A DNA stretch of 64,000 nucleotides from Bacteroidota bacterium (GTDB taxonomy: Bacteria; Bacteroidota; Bacteroidia; Chitinophagales; Saprospiraceae). Where the stretch lies: the NCBI GenBank assembly GCA_029781865.1, contig JAKOVW010000031.1, forward strand, positions 1 to 64,000. The letters run 5' to 3'. How positions within the stretch are numbered: the stretch's first letter is position 1; every line of letters begins with the position of its first letter. The notes beneath the pieces are model-generated. The model saw only the letters and a program-made list of their open reading frames with translations. It searched no databases and was not told the origin of the DNA. Of the stretch, positions 34,008-42,614 are shown one piece after another. The translations under genes and the position numbers were made by a program.

Positions 34008-35042
34008 TTATTTGATTTTCTTTCTTTCCAGCCAGCGTATTGCTGTTCTGATTTTATAATCCTGCAAAAGATTGTCAAAATTATCTCCACCTTGTACCTG
34101 AATGTCTGCAGGAACATGTTTGGGATAGATGTGACCTTTGCGGTCTGTAATATAAGATTCCGAAAGATTCAAGGTGAGTTCATTGGAAATTTCTCTCCGT
34201 GTGGTGGAAGTGGTAAATCCTTCTGCAGTGGCCTCACCGATAAAATAGGTATTTGGTCTGTATCTGAATGCAATAGCCGCAGCAGTTCCTGCAGCTTCTG
34301 TCAAAGGACTGATCAATAGGGCTACCGGTATCTGATCCAGTTTAATGGATGATTCTTTTATCGTCGTTTGCTTCACTCCCTGAATGCTTAAATTGCCTCC
34401 ATCCAGGCTCCATGAACTTAACTTCTTTTCGTTTTCATCCTTTTCGTTACATATCAGTCCGTTGCCCAGCAAACTATGTAATCCGGCCAGGCAGGAAGCC
34501 ATTTGACCTCCCGTGTTTAATCGCAGATCAATAATAAATCCTTTGACTACTTTGGTGTCGTTATATCTGGCGATGCTGTCTGACAAGATTTGTGCAATTT
34601 TGTTGATTTCATTTTTGTTAGAATTCAATTCCGGAATAACGATATATGCGTATTTATCTTTGAGCAGTTGGGTTTTTATTTTTCCTTTTTCAGATTTGCA
34701 TTTTTCTCGTAAAGGATTTAGCCAAAGCAGGCTGTCTTGATTGGAATGATTGTGGTATGCAAAGCTTTGGTTTTTATAAATTATAGAACTGTTTACATCA
34801 TCCAGTTCTTTAAATACATTCACCAGACATTTTATCACGTCTTCATTGTTCAGTGTAGACAGAAAACATGATTCAAACCGGGCGTCAATGGAAGACCAAT
34901 TGACATTGCTCTTGAAAACAGAATTCTTTTTTATAAGCTGATAGATACTATCTGCTGGTATTCTCCATTGTGAATTTCCGGTAACCGCAGTACAACACAA
35001 AGTGGTAATAAAGAAAAATAAAATAAAATGTATTTTCATCAT
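34008..35042 (-). CDS. S41 (C-terminal processing) peptidase homologue, catalytic Ser missing
   Basis: The 344-residue product has a signal peptide (about 1-21) and an S41 domain. Family blocks are FIIDLRLNTGGQMASCLAGL (about 169-188), ALLISPLTEAAGTAAAIAFR (about 241-260), YFIGEATAEGFTTS and ITDRKGHIYPKHVPADIQV. In active relatives the third reads T-A-S-S-G-E with the catalytic serine; here it reads T-E-A-A-G-T (A250, A251, T253). The gene is otherwise intact, so it may be a non-proteolytic relative. A TAnnTTTG box lies upstream. Confidence 0.78.
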   Translation of the reverse strand: MMKIHFILFFFITTLCCTAVTGNSQWRIPADSIYQLIKKNSVFKSNVNWSSIDARFESCFLSTLNNEDVIKCLVNVFKELDDVNSSIIYKNQSFAYHNHSNQDSLLWLNPLREKCKSEKGKIKTQLLKDKYAYIVIPELNSNKNEINKIAQILSDSIARYNDTKVVKGFIIDLRLNTGGQMASCLAGLHSLLGNGLICNEKDENEKKLSSWSLDGGNLSIQGVKQTTIKESSIKLDQIPVALLISPLTEAAGTAAAIAFRYRPNTYFIGEATAEGFTTSTTRREISNELTLNLSESYITDRKGHIYPKHVPADIQVQGGDNFDNLLQDYKIRTAIRWLERKKIK

Positions 35043-35098
35043 GCCGGATTCTTTATTTTGATAAAGGAATTGTTATTCGAATTGTCTTGTTGGTTCCG

Positions 35099-35106
35099 CA
35101 AAGTTA
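35099..35106 (-). promoter_or_regulatory. Putative -7 box (TAACTTTG)
   Basis: The minus strand reads TAACTTTG, matching TAnnTTTG, 56 bases before the S41 homologue. A TTTG at 35121-35124 is only 14 bases upstream, closer than usual. Confidence 0.4.
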
Positions 35107-35231
35107 CATTCAATTACCAGCAAATGGATCAAAAAAATACGAACTGACAGAAGATTGCCCTGGAAGCAGGAGAGTAGATCGGATCTTTTCTTTATTTCAA
35201 CGTTTAATGGACCATTTAAGAATTCGGATAA

Positions 35232-35906
35232 TCAAATGATACTAAACCAATTTGCGATTTCATGGGCTCTGACATTTTTGAAACTATTAAAGACCAGGTC
35301 TGCAGCTTCAAGATGAGCCGCATCTCCGATTCCAACAACATACATTCCGGCTTTTTTTGCTGCTGTTATTCCGGATGCAGAATCCTCAAATACAATGCAT
35401 CGTTTTATAGGAATATTCAATTTTTGCGCAATAGATAGAAAGATTTCCGGATCCGGCTTAGGTTTCGAAATCATATTTCCATCAATAATCAAATTAAAAT
35501 ACTTGATCAATCCGGTCTTGTTGAGTAAAGTCATCGCATTTTTGCTTCCGCTGCCGATTGCCAAAGGAATTTTTATCCGAACCGCTTCCTTGATAAATTC
35601 TTCAGTACCGGGCATTAGATCGGATTCGTTCATATTCTGAATCAAGGACAGATAGAGTTCATTTTTTTCTTCAGACAGATTGTGCTTTTCAGTTTCTGTT
35701 AATTTAATATTTGCTTTTGCAAGTATTTTATCCAGTGACTGAAGTCTGTTAAAGCCCTTCAATTCTTCATTGAAAGATTCGGTGAATTCAAATCCAAAAC
35801 GAGGAGTGATTTTTTTCCAGGCCTTATAATGATAGGGTGATGTATTGATAAGCAATCCATCGAGATCAAAAATAAAAACGAATCGGGGCTCAAGGGTGTC
35901 ATGCAT
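35232..35906 (-). CDS. HAD-superfamily hydrolase, beta-phosphoglucomutase-like
   Basis: The 224-residue product has nucleophile motif FDLDGLLIN (D14 and D16), motif II Ser/Thr in IGSGS, motif III Lys in ISKPKPDPEIF, and motif IV FEDSASGITAAKKAGM. The cap domain is inserted after motif I (subclass IA). It should be a phosphatase or phosphomutase acting on small phosphorylated substrates; the exact substrate is not predictable. Confidence 0.87.
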   Translation of the reverse strand: MHDTLEPRFVFIFDLDGLLINTSPYHYKAWKKITPRFGFEFTESFNEELKGFNRLQSLDKILAKANIKLTETEKHNLSEEKNELYLSLIQNMNESDLMPGTEEFIKEAVRIKIPLAIGSGSKNAMTLLNKTGLIKYFNLIIDGNMISKPKPDPEIFLSIAQKLNIPIKRCIVFEDSASGITAAKKAGMYVVGIGDAAHLEAADLVFNSFKNVRAHEIANWFSII

Positions 35907-35925
35907 AGTCAGGAAAATTAAAAAA

Positions 35926-35933
35926 CAAAAGTA
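35926..35933 (-). promoter_or_regulatory. Putative -7 box (TACTTTTG)
   Basis: The minus strand reads TACTTTTG, a TAnnTTTG match, 19 bases before the HAD hydrolase start and just after the stop of the amidohydrolase gene. Confidence 0.4.
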
Positions 35934-35939
35934 AACGTA

Positions 35940-37628
35940 TTACCGGATGATTTCCAATCCTGAAATAAAAACATTTTTTACTTTGGCAGAAGCAACATCC
36001 AGGTCACTGCATTCAATAAGATTTCTGTCCAATATGATAAAATCAGCCAGTTTATTGGTTTCCAAACTTCCTTTTAACAACTCTTCCTTTGCAGCAAATG
36101 CATTCCATATGGTATAGGATCTCAATGCCTCCAATCTGCTTAGCTTTTGTTCCGGAAAAAATTCCATTCCATTGTCCAGCCTTTTCCTGGTAATTGCTGC
36201 ATACATACATTCGAAAGGATTAATGGATTCGACAGGACAATCGGTACCATTGGCCATTTTCGCACCATGGTTTAATAACGATCTCCAGGCATATGCGCCA
36301 TATTGAGCACGTTCTTTTCCAAGTCTTTTGATCACAAAAGGTGCATCAGAAGTGCAGTGTATGGCCTGCATGGATGCGATGACACCAAGTTGATTGAATC
36401 TAGGCATGTCTGAAGTGTCCAAATGTTGTGCATGCTCGATCCTCCAGCGAAGATCATTGGATTTACTTTCTTTAATTGCTTCCTGGAAAATATTCAGTAT
36501 TTCATGATTTCCACGATCTCCGATTCCATGAACGCAAAGTTGAATTTTCTTTTCATAACATTTGTGGGCAAGTTCGCGAAGTTTGTCCAGGGACATCAGG
36601 TTCTGTCCAAGATGATCGTTTTCATCGTCATATGGTTTCAGCAACCAGGCACCATAACTTCCCAATGCGCCATCCACAAATGCCTTTACAGCATGGCAAC
36701 TGAATGAGTTATCCTGATTCATTGGAATGGGAAGTGATTCTGCTTCAGCAATCAACTTGTTAAAATCATTGTACAGCATAACATACATCCGGTTTTGAAT
36801 CACCTTGGATTCACACCAGGATTTAAGTAGATTGATTTCTTCAAGGGTACTAGCTGCGTCCTGAAAACTGGTAATTCCGTATTTTAAACACTCTTTGGAT
36901 GCAATAATGGCTTCTTCTTTCAATAAGTTTAATCTCTTTTCTTTTGGGATAGAATCATAAAAATGTCTTAGAGGACTCAGAATTAACGACATGGCATTTT
37001 CCTCAAATACTCCGGTTAGTTTGCCATTGACGTCTTTGATAATTCTACCGCCGGGTGGCGAAGTTGTTTCCGGATTAATTCCGGACAGTTGCATGGCTTT
37101 CTGATTAGCAATCAATGCATGGCCGCTGGCGTGAGTAAGAACTACGGGATTATTGGGACTTATTGCGCTTAATTCATCATGGTAAGGATATGAATTATAC
37201 GTGAGTCCGGGACTCTCGGTCCATTTTTCCTGATGCCAGCCCCGGCCTTCAATCCAATCGCCAGGATGAGCAGAGGAAATTTTTTGTTGCACCATACCGG
37301 TGATTTCCTTCCAGGATTTTGTTCCCAAAAGATTGATGTCGATCAAATTTTTACCTAATTTCAAAAAATGTCCGTGTCCTTCAATCAGGCCGGGCATTAC
37401 AAACTGACCACCTAAATCGATCAATCGGGTATGTGCGCCTTTTAGCTTTAATATATCATGAGAAGAGCCAATAGCCTGTATCTGGCCGTGGCTTATGGCC
37501 ATGGCTTCGAGTACTTCATCTTTAGCGTTGGCGGTGTAAATTTTTCCATTATGAAGGATCAGATCTGCTTTTTGCTCAATTGTGCATTGTGAGAAACATA
37601 AAAGCCAAAAGAGAAAGAACCTGTACAT
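35940..37628 (-). CDS. Amidohydrolase family 3 protein (YtcJ-like)
   Basis: The 562-residue product starts at MYRFFLFWLLC; an ATG 15 codons upstream overlaps the divergent gene and is rejected. A signal peptide or lipoprotein-like start is followed by the metal-dependent amidohydrolase barrel: VMPGLIEGHGHF (HxH), VKAFVDGALGSYGAWLL, CVHGIGDRGNH, RWRIEHAQHL and MANGTDCPVE (catalytic Asp). The YtcJ branch hydrolyses formamide- or N-acyl-type bonds in uncharacterised substrates. It is divergent from the polyprenyl synthase with only 21 bases between starts. Confidence 0.87.
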   Translation of the reverse strand: MYRFFLFWLLCFSQCTIEQKADLILHNGKIYTANAKDEVLEAMAISHGQIQAIGSSHDILKLKGAHTRLIDLGGQFVMPGLIEGHGHFLKLGKNLIDINLLGTKSWKEITGMVQQKISSAHPGDWIEGRGWHQEKWTESPGLTYNSYPYHDELSAISPNNPVVLTHASGHALIANQKAMQLSGINPETTSPPGGRIIKDVNGKLTGVFEENAMSLILSPLRHFYDSIPKEKRLNLLKEEAIIASKECLKYGITSFQDAASTLEEINLLKSWCESKVIQNRMYVMLYNDFNKLIAEAESLPIPMNQDNSFSCHAVKAFVDGALGSYGAWLLKPYDDENDHLGQNLMSLDKLRELAHKCYEKKIQLCVHGIGDRGNHEILNIFQEAIKESKSNDLRWRIEHAQHLDTSDMPRFNQLGVIASMQAIHCTSDAPFVIKRLGKERAQYGAYAWRSLLNHGAKMANGTDCPVESINPFECMYAAITRKRLDNGMEFFPEQKLSRLEALRSYTIWNAFAAKEELLKGSLETNKLADFIILDRNLIECSDLDVASAKVKNVFISGLEIIR

Positions 37629-37649
37629 TGGTGTCGTGAAATTTATTCT

Positions 37650-38630
37650 ATGGCAAATGTAAGGTCCACACAAGAGTTACTCAAATCATTTGAAGATTTT
37701 ATGAAAGGGTTGGATTGGTCCAAACCTCCACATTCGCTCTATGTGCCAGTGGAATATATTTTAACACTTGGTGGCAAGCGAATCCGACCAATCAGTCTTT
37801 TGCATATCAGCCAAATACTGGATGGGAATACGGAAGCTTCTATGCATGCGGCATGCGGATTGGAACTGTTTCACAACTTCAGTCTCATACATGACGATAT
37901 TATGGATCAATCTGAACTGCGCAGATCCAAAGCAACTGTTCACAAAAAATATGGACTGAATGCAGCCATACTTTCGGGAGATGTAATGATGATTGAATCA
38001 ATGTATTACATCAGCCAGGCTGAAAAACGCTCGGGTAAAACAGGCTTAATGGATTTATTCGTTCAAACCGCCCGTGAAGTATGCGAAGGGCAGGCAATGG
38101 ATATGGACTTTGAAGACCGTAGTGAACTAAATTATGCCGAATATCTTGAAATGATCAGGTTAAAGACAGCAGTACTGCTTGCTTTTGGATTTAAGGCTGC
38201 CGCGATAGTATCTGATCAAATGGATTCTGCAGACTTGTTGTATGATTTGGGAATTTATACCGGTTTGGCATTTCAGCTGGAAGATGATTGGTTGGATTTT
38301 TATGCAGAAGAACCTGCATTCGGAAAAATAAAGGGTGGTGATATTTTAAATGCAAAAAAATCAGGTCTGATTCTGGAATTAATGGAAGAGTTGAATGATT
38401 ATGAGAAGTCTGAATTTATAAATTGGTATCAACAGGAGCGGGATGACACTATTCGGATTTCAAAAATGACCGGATATTTTAATCAGTATGCCATACAGGA
38501 AAAATTTAAACAACGGATCTTCACTTTTCAAAAGAAGGCATTTGATTGCATCGATCAATCAAAACTAAATGATGATCAAAAAAAGAAATTAATAGAATTT
38601 ATCACCGGGATATTTGGCAGAAAGATTTGA
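37650..38630 (+). CDS. Trans-isoprenyl diphosphate synthase (polyprenyl synthetase)
   Basis: The 326-residue product condenses isopentenyl diphosphate onto an allylic diphosphate. It has substrate block LGGKRIRP, first Asp motif LIHDDIMDQSELRR (D82-D83-x-x-D86) and second AFQLEDDWLDFY. A Phe (F77) five positions before the first Asp fits a short-chain product such as farnesyl or geranylgeranyl diphosphate. That would feed carotenoid, quinone or lipid-carrier synthesis. A CrtZ-like gene lies at the far right of the window. Confidence 0.88.
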   Translation: MANVRSTQELLKSFEDFMKGLDWSKPPHSLYVPVEYILTLGGKRIRPISLLHISQILDGNTEASMHAACGLELFHNFSLIHDDIMDQSELRRSKATVHKKYGLNAAILSGDVMMIESMYYISQAEKRSGKTGLMDLFVQTAREVCEGQAMDMDFEDRSELNYAEYLEMIRLKTAVLLAFGFKAAAIVSDQMDSADLLYDLGIYTGLAFQLEDDWLDFYAEEPAFGKIKGGDILNAKKSGLILELMEELNDYEKSEFINWYQQERDDTIRISKMTGYFNQYAIQEKFKQRIFTFQKKAFDCIDQSKLNDDQKKKLIEFITGIFGRKI

Positions 38631-38665
38631 TGTTTGACCTGCTTTCATTCACTGATTTAAAGATT

Positions 38666-40999
38666 TTACTTCTTTTCGTAAGCTTTTACCTTCAAATCAG
38701 AAATCAGGTAACTGTGTCCTTCTTTGTCTCGTAATACGGCTTTGATAAAACAATATGGATTGTCCGGATCTGGTATTGTAACGGGAATGTGAAACTGACA
38801 TTCCTCCTGTTGCGCTTTTAATTCAAACGTAAATTCCTGAATCAGTTTGTGTTTGTAGGAATACAAACCGACAATGCATTGTGGTGTAAAATCAAGATGC
38901 TCCCAGCGTTTAAATTCAACATCAATATAAATCTGGCTTGAATGAGTTTTTAAATCCTGGATCAGGTTCATATCATTTGGTCCGAGTAAGAATTTTTCAT
39001 TTCGTTCATTCTGAAGAAGTATGGAGTAATTGAAAAAATAGAAATAATAATATTCCGGCATGAGCTTTTTATAGACACTGGCATTGAGACTGGCAGCCCG
39101 GAAACTTTGCAACTTCTTATAAATTTTATGCCATTTTGTTATATCGTAGTATTCTGTAATCTCGAGATTATCATTCACTTTGTACAAGGTATTGTCCTCT
39201 GAGATAAAATTGCCATCAAATAAAAAATCATTCACTTGCCTGTTGTCGTTCATGATCGGAACGATGTTTTTGTTTTCATATGCAGTCGAGAAAGACAAGC
39301 CAGAACCCAAAGCGGTACTGATGATCGGGGTTTTAAAGTGGTGTTCTTCCTTGTAATAACTTAACAGCGTTTCATAAACATCGAGGTGGCTCGATATGCC
39401 GTGAAACGCAACAGGATGTTTCAGAGAAGGAGTGTAAATTATTAGAGGGACATGATATTTCTTTAAGCTGTTTTCAGTTTGTATTTCTGACATCGGATGA
39501 TCTCCGGTTATTAAAAAAATCGTATTTTTAAAATCGGCGCGTTTGGAATATTCTTCGAAAAAATAGCGGAAAGCATCATCCACATTGTAAAGCGAGGTAT
39601 AGTTGGTTCTGTAATTTTCAAAATACTCTTTATCTTCAGTTGTGGAAATGCGTTTGATTTCTTCATCCAATTTATGATGATATAAATCGGGGTATTTCAA
39701 ATGAAACGGTGCATGTGAGGTTCCTGTAAAAAAAATGTCGAGCCGGTTTTCATTTTTCTGGGATTCCGTTGTAATAAAATATTGTTTATAAAGGTCAAAA
39801 TCATTATACCCCCAGAAATGATTTTCTTCTCCAATGAAAACCTTTTCCAGGTGATCAGAAAAATTGTTTTTATCGATGATCTGATCAATGTTGTTCAATT
39901 TATAAAAGGGTTCTTTTCCATGAAACCAGGCGCCCTGGCCATAATAAAAACTGGTGAACATATTATTTTCCTTAAATACATTCACTAAACTAAAATGATA
40001 GGGATATTGGTTAAGTAGTGCAAATCCGATTTTGCCAAATGGCAATGATCCGATCAGACAGGGTGTAGCCGCAAATGACCTTTCTCCATTCGTGAAAAAG
40101 CGGTCCCAGTATAAACTTTGTTTGGAAAGGCTATCGAGGAAAGGCATGAACTCAACGCCTTTAATGGGATGCAAAAATTCATCAGACAATCCTTCAACGA
40201 TAAAAATGACGAGGTTGGGTGTTTCGGAGATCGGATTCAGGAACTGAGAAAGAGTATTGTTTGATTCAAATTGATGAAGAAACGGATATTCCGGGTTTAT
40301 GTATTTGTGATTATTGAATTCTTCCTGGTATTGATTTGACATCATATTCATGTCAGGTCCCATCATCCGGTGATACCAATCCTTCAGTATACTTACATAA
40401 ATGAAGGTGGATTTATTAATGGATAAATTAGAAGAGACGGGTAATTTGGCAAAAAAATACAAAGGCAGAAAGAATGCACTTATAGTCAGATAGGAATAGA
40501 TGATTTGCTTTTTCCATGAAATTTCGGGTATTTTTCGTTCAGCGAAAAAGACAAAAATCAAATACGTCAACGTGACGAAAATGTATTTTAAAAAAGGGAT
40601 AAAGAAAACATTGAAACCAGCCGTGTTAATTGAAAAGGCCATTTCCTCAGGGCGGTGTTTAAATACAAAAATGTCAAGCGGTCTTAGCTGATAGAAAAAA
40701 TATTCAGAGATAGTGATGTGAAGTAATACAAAAATGCCAATAAAAAACCAGCAGAGTATTTTTGCACGAAATGGCCATCTCCGGTGAAGAGGGTTGTACA
40801 AGGGGTAGAATAAAAGCAACATGATCCCTATGGTAAACACATCCCTCATGTAACCAAATAATTCGGATACCAGCAGGAATTTCGGATTGAATTTGACAAA
40901 GACATGTATCGTTTCAATAAGCCGTAAAACCAGGTCTATGGTCACAGCTACCAGGAAGTATTTATAATATTGATTTTGTATTTTAGAAATGAAATTCAC
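38666..40999 (-). CDS. LTA synthase-like membrane enzyme (alkaline phosphatase superfamily)
   Basis: The 777-residue product has five N-terminal membrane helices (within about 15-185) and then a periplasmic sulfatase-fold domain (about 262-600). Metal-binding and nucleophile marks are NLVIFIVEGLSDEF (E269), FFTNGERSFAATPCLIGSLP (S308 as likely nucleophile, where LtaS has Thr), FTGTSHAPFH and ITGDHPMSE. Relatives move phosphoglycerol or phosphoethanolamine groups onto envelope lipids or glycans. A C-terminal part (about 610-777) is not recognised. Confidence 0.83.
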   Translation of the reverse strand: MNFISKIQNQYYKYFLVAVTIDLVLRLIETIHVFVKFNPKFLLVSELFGYMRDVFTIGIMLLLFYPLYNPLHRRWPFRAKILCWFFIGIFVLLHITISEYFFYQLRPLDIFVFKHRPEEMAFSINTAGFNVFFIPFLKYIFVTLTYLIFVFFAERKIPEISWKKQIIYSYLTISAFFLPLYFFAKLPVSSNLSINKSTFIYVSILKDWYHRMMGPDMNMMSNQYQEEFNNHKYINPEYPFLHQFESNNTLSQFLNPISETPNLVIFIVEGLSDEFLHPIKGVEFMPFLDSLSKQSLYWDRFFTNGERSFAATPCLIGSLPFGKIGFALLNQYPYHFSLVNVFKENNMFTSFYYGQGAWFHGKEPFYKLNNIDQIIDKNNFSDHLEKVFIGEENHFWGYNDFDLYKQYFITTESQKNENRLDIFFTGTSHAPFHLKYPDLYHHKLDEEIKRISTTEDKEYFENYRTNYTSLYNVDDAFRYFFEEYSKRADFKNTIFLITGDHPMSEIQTENSLKKYHVPLIIYTPSLKHPVAFHGISSHLDVYETLLSYYKEEHHFKTPIISTALGSGLSFSTAYENKNIVPIMNDNRQVNDFLFDGNFISEDNTLYKVNDNLEITEYYDITKWHKIYKKLQSFRAASLNASVYKKLMPEYYYFYFFNYSILLQNERNEKFLLGPNDMNLIQDLKTHSSQIYIDVEFKRWEHLDFTPQCIVGLYSYKHKLIQEFTFELKAQQEECQFHIPVTIPDPDNPYCFIKAVLRDKEGHSYLISDLKVKAYEKK

Positions 41000-41070
41000 A
41001 AGTTCAAGACCACTGTGTGTATCAAAAGACTTAATTAATTTTCAATAATCAACTATCAACTCCTAACTCA

Positions 41071-41544
41071 TCACTTATCACTTATGACTCCAAATTCGAT
41101 GGTTCCATTTTCCCAACCAGTGATAAAACGGGTCGGATATTTTCTATAAAATGATTTAGCCGTTTCATTCCAATCCAGTACCTGCCATTTTACTTTTTTG
41201 GCTCCCTGGTTTTTGGCTTCCATTAAAAAGCGGTCGAATAGCAAAGTACCTATTTTGAATCTCCGGTATTTTTCCCTGACGATAAAGTCTTCGAGGTACA
41301 TGGTTTTGCCGCCCCAGGTGGAAAAGTAAGGAAAAAACAGAGCCATTCCCAAGATCCCTTCTTCCGGATGAGTGGCAACGATGACTTGAAACAAATTGGA
41401 ACGGATGCCATCCTCATAGTCCGAAATTTTTGTTTTTACCTCTTCTTCGGCTTTTTCAAAGACAGCCAGTTCCTTGACCAGCGAAAGTATGGAAGCCGAG
41501 TCTTCGGGGTTTGCAAAGCGCAATGCAATGGATTCTGTATTCAT
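41071..41544 (-). CDS. GNAT-family N-acetyltransferase (diamine acetyltransferase-like)
   Basis: The 157-residue product has ALRFANPEDSASILSLVKELAVFEK at the front and GILGMALFFPYFSTWGGKTMYLEDFIVREKYRRFKIG in the middle. These are close to the spermidine/diamine acetyltransferase (PaiA/SAT) branch, followed by KVKWQVLDWNETAKSFYRK. The usual R/Q-x-x-G-x-G/A loop appears as Y-R-R-F-K-I-G. Acetylation of a polyamine or amino group is likely. It is divergent from rpsL, with back-to-back promoters. Confidence 0.85.
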   Translation of the reverse strand: MNTESIALRFANPEDSASILSLVKELAVFEKAEEEVKTKISDYEDGIRSNLFQVIVATHPEEGILGMALFFPYFSTWGGKTMYLEDFIVREKYRRFKIGTLLFDRFLMEAKNQGAKKVKWQVLDWNETAKSFYRKYPTRFITGWENGTIEFGVISDK

Positions 41545-41583
41545 CTTTTTTGATTCTCAATGAGATAGCCTGTTAACATACTG

Positions 41584-41591
41584 CAAAATTA
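41584..41591 (-). promoter_or_regulatory. Putative -7 box for the GNAT gene (TAATTTTG)
   Basis: The minus strand reads TAATTTTG, a TAnnTTTG match, 39 bases before the acetyltransferase start. It sits back to back with the ribosomal promoter. Confidence 0.45.
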
Positions 41592-41613
41592 GACAATAAA
41601 TATGCGGAATGAT

Positions 41614-41644
41614 TTTGTAGAATCTTGAAAGAGTTCTATTTTTG
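41614..41644 (+). promoter_or_regulatory. Main promoter of the ribosomal protein superoperon
   Basis: TTTG (41614-41617) and TATTTTTG (41637-41644) are 19 bases apart, an exact fit to the Bacteroidota -33/-7 promoter. It lies 83 bases before rpsL, leaving a leader of about 75 bases that may carry regulation. Confidence 0.7.
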
Positions 41645-41726
41645 CGTCTCTTTATTGGAGTGCTATGCCATAAGGTGTTGACAATCTGATAAATATAAAT
41701 TTTTAAAAATTAGTCAAAACGCATTT

Positions 41727-42101
41727 ATGCCTACTATTAATCAATTAATTCGCAAAGGCAGGGAAAAAGTGGTGTACAAAAGCAAGTCTCGTGCACTGCA
41801 ATCCAACCCTCAAAAGAGGGGAGTATGTACCAGAGTATATACCACTACGCCTAAAAAGCCGAATTCTGCTTTGCGCAAAGTAGCTAAAGTGCGTCTGACC
41901 AATGGAATTGAGGTGATTTGCTATATCCCGGGAGAAGGACATAATTTACAGGAACACTCCATAGTGTTGGTAAGAGGAGGAAGGGTTAAGGATTTGCCAG
42001 GGGTACGTTACACCATTGTCAGAGGTGCTTTGGATACTGCAGGTGTAAACAATCGTAAAAAGAGCCGTTCAAAATATGGTTCTAAAAGACCTAAAAAATA
42101 A
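41727..42101 (+). CDS. rpsL: 30S ribosomal protein S12
   Basis: 124 residues. S12 sits in the decoding centre. The conserved [17 protein letters not shown] (the Lys of KPNS is a classic streptomycin-resistance site), [10 protein letters not shown] and [14 protein letters not shown] are all present, so the wild-type streptomycin-sensitive pattern is kept. First gene of the superoperon; no Shine-Dalgarno before the ATG. Confidence 0.97.
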   Translation: MPTINQLIRKGREKVVYKSKSRALQSNPQKRGVCTRVYTTTPKKPNSALRKVAKVRLTNGIEVICYIPGEGHNLQEHSIVLVRGGRVKDLPGVRYTIVRGALDTAGVNNRKKSRSKYGSKRPKK

Positions 42102-42128
42102 TTATCAATCGATTAGATAGAATTTTTC

Positions 42129-42596
42129 ATGAGGAAGAGTAAACCAAAAAAGCGAATTATTGATCCGGATCCAAGATTTGGAGATACACTGGTTACACAG
42201 TTTATCAACAATATGTTTTACGGAGGCAAAAAAAGCGTAGCTTATAACATATTCTATGAAGCTATGGACATGGTCGAAGCCAAGATGACTGAAAACCCAC
42301 ATGAAGTTTGGAAAAGAGCCATTAATAATGTGATGCCTCATATTGAGGTAAAACCGAAAAGAATCGGCGGTGCGACTTTCCAGATTCCTCAAGAAATGAG
42401 ACCGGCCAGGAAAATTTCTACAGCTATTAAGTGGCTGATCAAATATTCCAGAGCCCGCGCAGGTAAAGGAATGGCAGATAAACTCGCCAATGAAGTTATT
42501 TCCGCCAGTAAAAATGAAGGCGCAGCGGTAAAAAAACGTGAAGACACTCATAAGATGGCTGAATCTAACAGAGCTTTCGCCCATTTTAAATCATAA
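42129..42596 (+). CDS. rpsG: 30S ribosomal protein S7
   Basis: 155 residues. Primary 16S binding protein of the 30S head, near the E site. Marks: RKSKPKKRIIDPDPRFGD at the front, INNMFYGGKKSVAYNIFYEAM, MPHIEVKPKRIGGATFQIP and the end HKMAESNRAFAHFK. Lies 27 bp after rpsL. Confidence 0.97.
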   Translation: MRKSKPKKRIIDPDPRFGDTLVTQFINNMFYGGKKSVAYNIFYEAMDMVEAKMTENPHEVWKRAINNVMPHIEVKPKRIGGATFQIPQEMRPARKISTAIKWLIKYSRARAGKGMADKLANEVISASKNEGAAVKKREDTHKMAESNRAFAHFKS

Positions 42597-42614
42597 GCAA
42601 GCAGATTATCAGTA

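Noticed and set aside
42105..42584. A 159-codon minus-strand frame opposite rpsG
   Set aside because: It is an antisense shadow of a highly conserved ribosomal protein gene; long shadows are common in such genes.
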